DNA from: Solobacterium sp. | Lineage (GTDB): Bacteria > Bacillota_I > Bacilli_A > Erysipelotrichales > Erysipelotrichaceae | Length of the DNA stretch: 5,759 nt | Direction of reading: 5' to 3' | Assembly: GCA_017543005.1 (NCBI GenBank) | Contig: JAFWEA010000197.1 | Location: 1 to 5,759, forward strand | In this document: positions 1-4,306 of the stretch, piece by piece | Layout: every line of letters starts with the position of its first letter | Numbering within the stretch: the stretch's first letter is position 1 | Translations under genes and position numbers: made by a program | The notes under the pieces: model-generated | Told to the model about the DNA's origin: nothing | Database searches by the model: none | What the model saw: the letters and a program-made list of their open reading frames with translations, nothing else

Positions 1-7
1 GGAAATG

Positions 8-83
8 GGTCAGCTGACCTGTTTCTTTGTTTTTCGGGGTCTTTTGGTCATTTTTAGGCATCCGCATATAAGATCTTATCTGC
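8..83. other. Non-coding left edge with two palindromes
   Basis: I see no gene in the first 166 bases. Two near-symmetric elements stand out: a perfect 12-base palindrome GGTCAGCTGACC at 8-19, followed by a T-rich stretch, and a perfect 12-base palindrome ATAAGATCTTAT at 68-79 with outer GCA/TGC arms at 64-66 and 81-83. The first could be the weak terminator of a gene left of the window (4-base stem, AGCT loop, then T-rich tract). The second could be a protein-binding site. Both roles are inference; only the symmetry is seen. Confidence 0.35.
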
Positions 84-92
84 AAAGCATAG

Positions 93-127
93 AAAAAGTG
101 GCCTTCCCTTACGGGTAAGACCACTTT
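93..127 (-). terminator. Likely intrinsic terminator of the minus-strand gene at 167-760
   Basis: Arms 95-101 and 121-127 pair over 7 bases (AAAGTGG with CCACTTT). The stem continues, after a C/A mismatch and one bulged T (116), with CTT/AAG and CCC/GGG, around a TTAC loop at 109-112. Read on the minus strand, the stem ends in TTTTT (positions 97 to 93), the usual layout of a Rho-independent terminator, about 40 bases past the stop codon. The plus-strand side has only TTTG, so the minus direction is favoured. Confidence 0.65.
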
Positions 128-138
128 GTCAACAAACT

Positions 139-168
139 GAGAAATGCTCTGATGAGCATTTCTTTTTT
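139..168 (+). terminator. Strong hairpin with plus-strand U-tract
   Basis: A perfect 10-base-pair stem (AGAAATGCTC with GAGCATTTCT) with a TGAT loop is followed on the plus strand by TTTTTT ending at 168. It faces the opposite way from the minus-strand gene whose stop codon it abuts (stop at 167-169). It would therefore end plus-strand transcripts entering from left of the window and protect that gene from antisense read-through. On the minus strand it lacks a good U-tract but could still act as the first of two consecutive 3' hairpins. Confidence 0.7.
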
Positions 169-760
169 ATGTATGACTTTCGAGATAGTTCTTCCAGAGT
201 TCCGGTCCGTTGACCAGCATGTCCTGATAGGCCCTGGTCATGATCGGGCGGATCACGGTGAAGTATTCCGATACCCCGTAGGCCTGGGGGATCACCCGGG
301 TGATCTTGTCCACCTGGGCTGCGATCTTATTGGCCAAGGCATTTTCATCCAGCTTGCGGATGTTCAGCGTCCCAGTGGTGAAGCGCTTGTCTTCAAAGTC
401 CAGCCGGATCAGGAAGCGGCAGACATCATCGTATTCCGCCAGCATATACTCATCCGGTTCTTCCCGCAGGTGCAGATCATCGATGCACTCCTGCACCAGC
501 TGCGCTTCGCTCTTGCGGGTCAGGAAACCCGGGTTGGGCCGGACGATGGCCAGGTTGACCAGGCCCCGCAGGAACAGATCATAGCCTTTCTTGTCATAGC
601 GCAGATCGAGCAGTTCCAGCCGTCTTCTGTCACCGGGGTCATTGAACTCTTCCAGGCGGTCCAGCAGGACTTCGCGTTTCTTGGCGGCCGGTGAGATTTC
701 AAAGTAATGATCCGGCCAGTCATCCAGATAACTGGCATAATTGTCTCTTTTCAGTGTCAT
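167..760 (-). CDS. Hypothetical soluble protein, 197 aa
   Basis: The frame starts at the ATG complementary to 758-760 and ends at TAA (169-167). The product is rich in charged residues (many D, E, R, K), has no signal peptide or membrane segment, and is probably cytoplasmic. A recognisable stretch is the Arg-rich RRLELLDLRYDKKGYDLFLR region (about residues 46-65), followed by a mainly alpha-helical-looking body. It is reminiscent of small uncharacterised Firmicutes families such as DUF6553, but that is a weak memory-based guess and I assign no function. It stands alone on this strand, diverges from the oxidoreductase gene and is followed by a terminator. There is no SD before the ATG, and a TATAAT lies only six bases upstream, so the mRNA is probably leaderless. 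No other Met occurs before about residue 103, which supports this start. Codon use matches the neighbours. Confidence 0.85.
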   Translation of the reverse strand: MTLKRDNYASYLDDWPDHYFEISPAAKKREVLLDRLEEFNDPGDRRRLELLDLRYDKKGYDLFLRGLVNLAIVRPNPGFLTRKSEAQLVQECIDDLHLREEPDEYMLAEYDDVCRFLIRLDFEDKRFTTGTLNIRKLDENALANKIAAQVDKITRVIPQAYGVSEYFTVIRPIMTRAYQDMLVNGPELWKNYLESHT

Positions 761-766
761 GTCTAC

Positions 767-797
767 ATTATACAGGAAAACTCCATGGGCATAACAA
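767..797 (-). promoter_or_regulatory. Promoter of the minus-strand gene, positioned for a leaderless mRNA
   Basis: On the minus strand a perfect TATAAT (772 to 767) lies six bases before the ATG. The usual start point, about 7 bases past the -10 box, would fall on or next to the A of the ATG. A possible -35 is TTGTTA (797-792), 4 of 6 matches to TTGACA, but the spacer is 19 bases, longer than ideal. The perfect -10 is seen; the leaderless reading is inferred from the spacing and the lack of an SD. Confidence 0.6.
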
Positions 798-820
798 CTG
801 TTTCCCGGCGGTTCATCCGT

Positions 821-844
821 TATAATGACAGCGGAACAAAGGAG
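821..844 (+). promoter_or_regulatory. Promoter -10 and SD of the DsbA-like gene
   Basis: TATAAT at 821-826 is a perfect -10 box, predicting a start near 833 and a leader of about 19 nt. That leader contains AAAGGAG (838-844), 7 bases before the ATG at 852. No convincing -35 lies 16-18 bases upstream. An in-frame ATG at 825 overlaps the -10 box itself, so it should lie outside the transcript; this fixes the start at 852. The two -10 boxes of the divergent genes are only about 50 bases apart, so their regulation may be linked. Confidence 0.65.
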
Positions 845-851
845 AAAAAAT

Positions 852-1544
852 ATGCAGATTACATACTGGTCCGACTACGCCTGCCCGTTCTGCTATATCG
901 GCGAAGGGTTCCTGAAACAGGCCATTGCCAAGCTTGATACAAAAGAAACATTCGAATTCGTCATGAAGGCATTCCAGCTCGATCCGGGGGCTCCCCTGAA
1001 GGCGGAAAAGCCGAACATCGAAAGAACTATGGCCAAGTATCACATGACCCGTGAACAGGCTGAAGGCCGCCTGGCCCAGATGAACGCCATGGCTGCCGCA
1101 GCCGGTCTGGAATTCAACTACGCGACCGCCCTCAACACCAATACCATGGATGCCCACCGGCTGACAAAGTATGCCCAGCGGGAAGAACCGGAAAAGGCAG
1201 ACAAGCTGATCGAAACCCTGTATGAGAACTATTTCGTCCGCAATACGGAACTGGCTGATCATGAGATCCTCAAGGCTGCCGCAGCCGAAGCCGGACTGAA
1301 TATGGAGCGGGTGGAGCAGGTGCTCAATTCCGATGAATATCTGCACAAAGTCCGCGGCGAGATCCAGGAAGCGGCGGAGATGGGGATCCGCGGCGTGCCG
1401 TTCTTCATCATCGGTCAGTACGGCGTCTCCGGTGCCCAGCCGGCCGAATTCATGCAGGAAGTGCTGGAAACGGTTCTGAAGGAAGAAATACAGAAGAAAA
1501 TGCAGACCGGCATGGCCTGCGGCATTGACGGCTGCGACATCTGA
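852..1544 (+). CDS. DsbA/FrnE-type thiol-disulfide oxidoreductase, 230 aa
   Basis: This is a cytoplasmic thioredoxin-fold protein of the DsbA family (FrnE branch, often annotated as 2-hydroxychromene-2-carboxylate isomerase-like or DSBA oxidoreductase). The redox motif CPFC is at residues 11-14, right after the first beta strand. An inserted helical domain spans roughly residues 50-170 and includes the AHRL motif near residue 101, common in FrnE proteins. The cis-proline loop follows as GVPFF with Pro about 183. Length fits the family. There is no signal peptide, so it probably acts on cytosolic thiols (protein disulfides or small electrophiles); the substrate is not deducible. The C-terminus carries a second Cys pair, C223 and C228, spaced as CX4C. 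A similar C-terminal CX4C has been described for Deinococcus radiodurans FrnE. Start 852 is chosen because of AAAGGAG 7 bases upstream and because the ATG at 825 lies in the -10 box. The gene is monocistronic, with a terminator 18 bases past the stop. Confidence 0.93.
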   Translation: MQITYWSDYACPFCYIGEGFLKQAIAKLDTKETFEFVMKAFQLDPGAPLKAEKPNIERTMAKYHMTREQAEGRLAQMNAMAAAAGLEFNYATALNTNTMDAHRLTKYAQREEPEKADKLIETLYENYFVRNTELADHEILKAAAAEAGLNMERVEQVLNSDEYLHKVRGEIQEAAEMGIRGVPFFIIGQYGVSGAQPAEFMQEVLETVLKEEIQKKMQTGMACGIDGCDI

Positions 1545-1562
1545 GCGCATCACAAACAACCG

Positions 1563-1588
1563 GGCAGGACAGCGGTTCTGCCTTTTTT
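1563..1588 (+). terminator. Intrinsic terminator of the DsbA-like gene
   Basis: Arms 1563-1569 (GGCAGGA) and 1576-1582 (TTCTGCC) form 7 pairs with one G-U, around a 6-base loop, followed by TTTTTT at 1583-1588. It starts 18 bases after the stop codon. The stem is moderate but the U-tract is clean. Confidence 0.8.
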
Positions 1589-1627
1589 GCGGCCTGAAGC
1601 GCACAGTGATAAGATGAACAGCAGGAG
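1587..1627 (+). promoter_or_regulatory. Likely promoter and SD of the aldo/keto reductase gene
   Basis: TTGCGG (1587-1592) and TAAGAT (1610-1615) are separated by 17 bases, and an extended -10 TG lies at 1607-1608. The -35 shares its first two T residues with the U-tract of the preceding terminator. The -10 matches consensus at 4 of 6 positions, so this is a fair rather than strong promoter. AGGAG at 1623-1627 is the SD, 9 bases before the ATG. Confidence 0.45.
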
Positions 1628-1636
1628 ATACAGATA

Positions 1637-2602
1637 ATGAAATATGTAAAACTTGGAAATACGGACATTACCGTGCCGATGATCTGTGTGGGCGGCATGT
1701 CATTCGGCCAGCCTTCCGAAGAATATCATCAATGGACACTGAATCAGGCCGATACCGAGGCCATGATTGCCCATGCCCTGGATCTCGGGGTGAACTTTAT
1801 TGATACGGCAAACCAGTATTCCGGCGGTACCAGTGAAGAATATATCGGGCAGGCACTGAAACATCTCGGGGTGCGCCGGGAAGACGTGGTGCTGGCCTCG
1901 AAAGTCTATTTCAACGAAGGGAAACTGTCCCGTAAGGCCATCCTGCGGGAAATTGACGGCACGCTGGAACGTCTGCAGACCGATTACCTGGATCTGTATC
2001 AGATTCACCGGTTTGACTATGATACGCCGATGGAAGAAACGATGGAGACCCTGCACGAACTCGTGCAGTGCGGCAAGGTGCGGGCCCTGGGCGCCTCGGC
2101 CATGTACGGCTATCAGTTCCACAACCTGCAGCTGACGGCCGAAGCGCATGGCTGGACAAAGTTTGTGACCATGCAGAATCATTACAATCTGCTCTACCGG
2201 GAAGACGAAAGGGACCTGATCCCCGTCTGCAAGCAGTATGGTGTATCCCTGATCCCGTACAGTCCGCTGGCCGGGGGACATCTGGCCCGGGCGTCATGGA
2301 ACAGCGATTCCCTGCGCTCTCATACCGACCGGCTGACCCCGTCCAAGTATGACCGGTATCAGGAAGAGGATATGGAAATCATCAGCCGGGTGGAGGAAGT
2401 GGCGAAAGAGCACAATGTCTCCATGGCGGTGGTGGCGCTGGCCTGGCTGTACGGCAGGGGGTGTGCGTCGCCGATTGTCGGGGCAACGAAGGTGAAACAT
2501 TTCGATGATGCCTGCCGGGCGGCTGATTTCACGCTCAGCGCGGACGAAATGAAGTATCTGGAGGAGCTTTATACGGCACGCAAGGTCAGCGGGGCCCGGT
2601 AG
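1637..2602 (+). CDS. Aldo/keto reductase, YajO-like, 321 aa
   Basis: This is an NADPH-type aldo/keto reductase with a TIM-barrel fold. The catalytic tetrad is complete: D56 and Y61 in DTANQYSGG, K89 in ASKVY, and H124 in LYQIHRFD. Cofactor-binding signatures are in place: IPYSPLAGG near residues 206-214 and SPIVGATK near 279-286. The N-terminal LGNTDITVP and VGGMSFG, the WTL segment at 33-35 and the MQNHYNLLYRE stretch (about 179-189) closely follow Escherichia coli YajO and its relatives. These reduce aldehydes or ketones; YajO itself has been linked to 1-deoxyxylulose 5-phosphate formation. Family membership is near certain, the physiological substrate is not. Length is typical and the C-terminus is intact. 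The start is set by AGGAG 9 bases upstream and by the conserved first beta strand at residue 2. No clear U-tract terminator follows, so some read-through into the transporter leader is possible. Confidence 0.96.
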   Translation: MKYVKLGNTDITVPMICVGGMSFGQPSEEYHQWTLNQADTEAMIAHALDLGVNFIDTANQYSGGTSEEYIGQALKHLGVRREDVVLASKVYFNEGKLSRKAILREIDGTLERLQTDYLDLYQIHRFDYDTPMEETMETLHELVQCGKVRALGASAMYGYQFHNLQLTAEAHGWTKFVTMQNHYNLLYREDERDLIPVCKQYGVSLIPYSPLAGGHLARASWNSDSLRSHTDRLTPSKYDRYQEEDMEIISRVEEVAKEHNVSMAVVALAWLYGRGCASPIVGATKVKHFDDACRAADFTLSADEMKYLEELYTARKVSGAR

Positions 2603-2607
2603 AAAAA

Positions 2608-2630
2608 TCACCGCTGTATTTCAATGGTGA
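2608..2630. repeat. Weak hairpin after the aldo/keto reductase gene
   Basis: TCACC (2608-2612) pairs with GGTGA (2626-2630) across a 13-base loop, just past the stop codon. On the plus strand it is followed by A residues, not T, so it does not look like a working Rho-independent terminator for the upstream gene. It may act only as a 3'-end barrier. Confidence 0.25.
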
Positions 2631-2635
2631 AAAAG

Positions 2636-2654
2636 TGTACCCGTTACAGGTACA
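2636..2654. promoter_or_regulatory. Inverted repeat TGTACC-N7-GGTACA
   Basis: A perfect 6-base inverted repeat with a 7-base spacer lies in the AT-rich gap upstream of the transporter promoter. The 19-base span and symmetric arms suit a dimeric repressor or activator site. The regulator is unknown; no regulator gene is in the window. Confidence 0.35.
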
Positions 2655-2684
2655 AAGAATTATAAATGAAAACGTATCGTGAAC

Positions 2685-2710
2685 AAATTTTCATTAGATG
2701 AAAATTTTCA
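2685..2710. promoter_or_regulatory. Nested AT-rich inverted repeats, probable operator upstream of the transporter promoter
   Basis: Arms 2685-2694 (AAATTTTCAT) and 2698-2707 (ATGAAAATTT) are a perfect 10-base inverted repeat around a 3-base centre. A second perfect palindrome, TGAAAATTTTCA at 2699-2710, shares the right arm. Both end just before the candidate -35 at 2712, a position typical for an activator or a repressor. The half-site AATTTTC resembles half of the CodY box (AATTTTCWGAAAATT), but the arms are 7 bases apart instead of 1, so CodY is only a possibility. Confidence 0.5.
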
Positions 2711-2711
2711 G

Positions 2712-2739
2712 TTGTGAAACAATTGAAATCAGTTATAGT
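2712..2739 (+). promoter_or_regulatory. Candidate promoter of the transporter operon
   Basis: TTGTGA (2712-2717, 4 of 6) and TATAGT (2734-2739, 5 of 6) are spaced by 16 bases, predicting a start near 2746 and a leader of about 175 nt. The -35 lies inside an imperfect inverted repeat, TTGT-GAA-ACAA at 2712-2722 extended by one or two pairs each side, so a bound protein could block it. An overlapping weaker alternative is TTGAAA (2723-2728) with TATGCA (2745-2750). Confidence 0.5.
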
Positions 2740-2769
2740 TAGACTATGCAGTTTTGGAAAGACGATTCT

Positions 2770-2791
2770 ACTCCCTTGAAAAAGGGGGAGT
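2770..2791 (+). promoter_or_regulatory. Leader hairpin that can hide a G-rich SD-like site
   Basis: CTCCCTT (2771-2777) pairs with AAGGGGG (2782-2788), including one T-G wobble, around a GAAA tetraloop (2778-2781). An alternative register pairs ACTCCC (2770-2775) with GGGAGT (2786-2791). The GGGGGAG that is sequestered lies 5 bases before an ATG at 2796, which opens a 17-codon frame ending at 2849. There is no U-tract, so this is not a terminator. A regulatory role is inferred. Confidence 0.45.
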
Positions 2792-2829
2792 GCCAATGGA
2801 CTGCAAGATAAAAAAAGGGGGCGCAGTTT

Positions 2830-2877
2830 ATGACACGATCTCGATCTAGAAGCAGAGTATTGAAAGATTGCATATGA
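2830..2877 (+). CDS. Possible 15-aa Arg/Ser leader peptide
   Basis: ATG at 2830 has a G-rich SD-like run, AAAGGGGG (2814-2821), 8 bases upstream. The 15-codon frame reads MTRSRSRSRVLKDCI and stops at TGA 2875-2877. Four Arg residues alternate with Ser in the first half, using CGA and AGA codons instead of the CGC, CGT and CGG codons that dominate the large genes here. The stop codon sits flush against the hairpin at 2878-2896, which in turn lies just before the SD of the transporter gene. This geometry is like a translated leader whose ribosome position affects the next gene. It might also be chance: the frame is short, and part of the Arg/Ser pattern comes from a duplicated hexamer CGATCT (2836-2847). 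Confidence 0.3.
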   Translation: MTRSRSRSRVLKDCI

Positions 2878-2896
2878 TGCCGGGGATGGCCCGGCA
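2878..2896 (+). promoter_or_regulatory. Stable leader hairpin just before the transporter SD
   Basis: TGCCGGG (2878-2884) and CCCGGCA (2890-2896) form a perfect 7-base stem with a 5-base GATGG loop. It is GC-rich within an otherwise AT-rich leader. No T-run follows (A-rich instead), so it is not a terminator. It lies 9 bases before GGGGAG (2906-2911), the SD of the next gene, and could affect ribosome access or mRNA stability. Confidence 0.5.
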
Positions 2897-2922
2897 AAAA
2901 GAAAAGGGGAGAAAAATCACAA

Positions 2923-3744
2923 ATGAAAGATGCATTTAAGGACTGGAAAGTTCATGTACTGGCACTGATTCTTACACTGATTGCAGAGTTCATCGGAACA
3001 AGAAGATTCGATCTGGGCTTCACAGCCTTCTCGCTGTTCCCGATGCTCTATGTTCTGATCATGGGTGCGGTCCTTGGCGCCGTCAAGATGATTCCGCGCG
3101 ATATGATGGAGACCGCTTCTCCGTATATCGGCATCAGCGTTATGCTGCTGACAGCCAAGACCGGATCCACCATCGGTCCGAACCTTGCCAACGTCATCAA
3201 AGCCGGTCCGGCTCTGCTGCTGCAGGAATTCGGTAACCTCGGTACAGCCGTGGTTGCCATGCCGATTGCAATTTATGTCTTCAAGATGGGCCGCGCTGCC
3301 ATCGGTTCCACCTTCTCGATTTCCCGTGAAGGTTCCCTGGCAGTCGTTGCTTCGAAATACGGTCTTGACTCCGAAGAAGGTATCGGTGTCATGGGCGCAT
3401 ATATTACCGGTACAGTGCTTGGTACACTGTTCTACGGCATCATGGTTTCCATCCTGGCGCCGACCGGTCTCTTCCATCCGTATGCCCTGGCCATGGCCTG
3501 CGGCACCGGTTCCGCTTCCATGATGTCCGCTTCTCTGGCAGCTGTCGTCGATGCCTTCCCGGCACTTGAGACAGAGCTGACCGCCTATGCGGCAACATCC
3601 AACATGCTGTCGTCTGTCGACGGTCTGTACATGAGCCTGTTCATCGCTGTGCCGATGTGCGAATGGATGTACAAGAAGTTCACAGCCAACAATAAGAATT
3701 ATAAAGACGGTCAGCCGATCGCCAAGGCCAAGAAGGCCGCGTAA
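2923..3744 (+). CDS. Membrane protein, probable DUF3100-type transporter subunit, 273 aa
   Basis: This is a polytopic membrane protein that I best match, from memory of the sequence pattern, to the DUF3100 family. Hydrophobic segments lie at about residues 9-28, 35-55, 67-80, 95-120, 153-180, 185-211 and 228-248. Two Gly/Ser/Thr-rich breaks, TAKTGSTIGPN (76-86) and ACGTGSASMM (191-200), look like the unwound helix or re-entrant segments that bind substrate in inverted-repeat secondary transporters. A conserved-looking hydrophilic stretch around SREGSLAV (133-140) may face the cytoplasm. The C-terminal tail is Lys-rich (KAKKAA) and cytosolic by the positive-inside rule. The start is set by GGGGAG 11 bases upstream, a slightly long spacing, and by the first membrane helix beginning at residue 9. 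It is translated just ahead of the small partner gene, with 14 bases between them. Transport of a small, possibly anionic, metabolite is inference; the substrate is unknown. Confidence 0.9.
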   Translation: MKDAFKDWKVHVLALILTLIAEFIGTRRFDLGFTAFSLFPMLYVLIMGAVLGAVKMIPRDMMETASPYIGISVMLLTAKTGSTIGPNLANVIKAGPALLLQEFGNLGTAVVAMPIAIYVFKMGRAAIGSTFSISREGSLAVVASKYGLDSEEGIGVMGAYITGTVLGTLFYGIMVSILAPTGLFHPYALAMACGTGSASMMSASLAAVVDAFPALETELTAYAATSNMLSSVDGLYMSLFIAVPMCEWMYKKFTANNKNYKDGQPIAKAKKAA

Positions 3745-3758
3745 AGGAGGAAAAGAAC

Positions 3759-4244
3759 ATGACAAAGGAAAACTGGTTTGTACACATTAAGGTTCTCGTG
3801 CTCTCTTCCATCTTTGCTTCCATCGGTAACTGGATCAATACGATCAAATCCGGCAATCCGGTGACACCGCTGGGTGCTCTGCCGGGCATGCTGCTGCTGT
3901 TCTTCATCACCATCGTCGGCCTGATCATCTGGGATCTGATCGGCAAGATGACCGGCGGCAAGAACCTGCCGGCAATCGCCTACATTTCCCTGATTGCCAT
4001 CATCATGACAATCCCGGGCGTGCCTGGTGCGGAATTCGTTGCTTCCAGCATCAACAAGATCGGCCTTCTGCCGCTGTGCACACCGATCCTGGCCTATGCA
4101 GGTATCTCCATCGGCAAGGACCTGGATACCTTCAAGAAGCAGGGCGTGGCGATTGTTCTGGTTTCTCTGTTTGCCTTCTTCGGCACATACGTCGGTTCGG
4201 CAATCATTGCCCAGATCATCCTGAAAGTAACAGGTGTTATCTGA
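3759..4244 (+). CDS. Small membrane protein, probable second subunit of the transporter, 161 aa
   Basis: Four to five hydrophobic segments lie at about residues 7-26, 38-62, 69-86, 101-118 and 129-155. Notable motifs are the Pro-Gly-rich IPGVPGAEF (85-93), then CTPILAYAGISIGKDLDTF (106-124), in which a Gly-rich membrane end is followed by a charged GKDL and FKKQG loop. This arrangement recalls secondary transporters with inverted five-helix repeats, but I do not recognise a named family. It has a very strong SD (AAAGGAGG at 3743-3750, 8 bases before the ATG) that overlaps the last bases of the upstream stop codon, so the two genes are surely cotranscribed and probably coupled. Together the two proteins have about 11 to 12 membrane segments, the size of one complete carrier, which suggests a heterodimer. 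A strong terminator follows 9 bases past the stop. Alternative: an accessory subunit without a transport role. Confidence 0.9.
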   Translation: MTKENWFVHIKVLVLSSIFASIGNWINTIKSGNPVTPLGALPGMLLLFFITIVGLIIWDLIGKMTGGKNLPAIAYISLIAIIMTIPGVPGAEFVASSINKIGLLPLCTPILAYAGISIGKDLDTFKKQGVAIVLVSLFAFFGTYVGSAIIAQIILKVTGVI

Positions 4245-4253
4245 TGAAACAAA

Positions 4254-4279
4254 GGGCGGTTCTTATGAACCGCTTTTTT
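4254..4279 (+). terminator. Strong intrinsic terminator of the transporter operon
   Basis: GCGGTTC (4256-4262) and GAACCGC (4267-4273) form a perfect 7-base stem with a TTAT loop, followed directly by TTTTTT (4274-4279). It lies 9 bases past the stop codon and cleanly separates the operon from the next gene. Confidence 0.9.
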
Positions 4280-4289
4280 ATTATGCGTT

Positions 4290-4295
4290 TATAAT
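4290..4295 (+). promoter_or_regulatory. Possible -10 box of the anchored-protein gene
   Basis: TATAAT at 4290-4295 is a perfect -10 but is only 11 bases from the ATG at 4307, predicting a start near 4302 and a leader of about 5 nt. The region 17 bases upstream falls inside the preceding terminator stem and has no -35 match. Either the promoter is weak and gives a nearly leaderless mRNA, or the gene relies on another start. Confidence 0.35.
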
Positions 4296-4306
4296 AATTG
4301 GTAGTT

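Noticed and set aside
825..851. Upstream ATG extending the DsbA-like protein by nine residues
   Set aside because: The ATG overlaps the TATAAT box, has no SD, and the extension is hydrophilic sequence encoded partly by the real SD.
813..1604. 263-codon open frame on the minus strand opposite the DsbA-like gene
   Set aside because: It reads through the terminator and the divergent promoter region, has a composition typical of an antisense shadow, and the plus-strand frame carries CPFC and cis-Pro motifs.
2699..2717. CodY box at AATTTTCAG (2703-2711)
   Set aside because: Only the left half matches the 15-base consensus in register. The right half would need extra bases, so it is not called as a CodY site.
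2796..2849. 17-codon frame with a GGGGGAG site, overlapping the Arg/Ser small ORF
   Set aside because: The spacing of 5 bases is short, the SD is locked in a hairpin and the peptide has no codon pattern. It is kept only as part of the leader discussion, not as a gene.
2845..2876. TCTAGA and CATATG close together before a G-rich SD, as in cloning vectors
   Set aside because: The surrounding bases do not match vector leaders, and two six-base sites in a leader are expected by chance.
2917..3765. Long open frame on the minus strand opposite the first transporter gene
   Set aside because: The translation is Cys/His/Gly/Gln-rich with no fold pattern, has no SD and mirrors the codon bias of the membrane-protein gene. 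The plus-strand product has clear helices and motifs.
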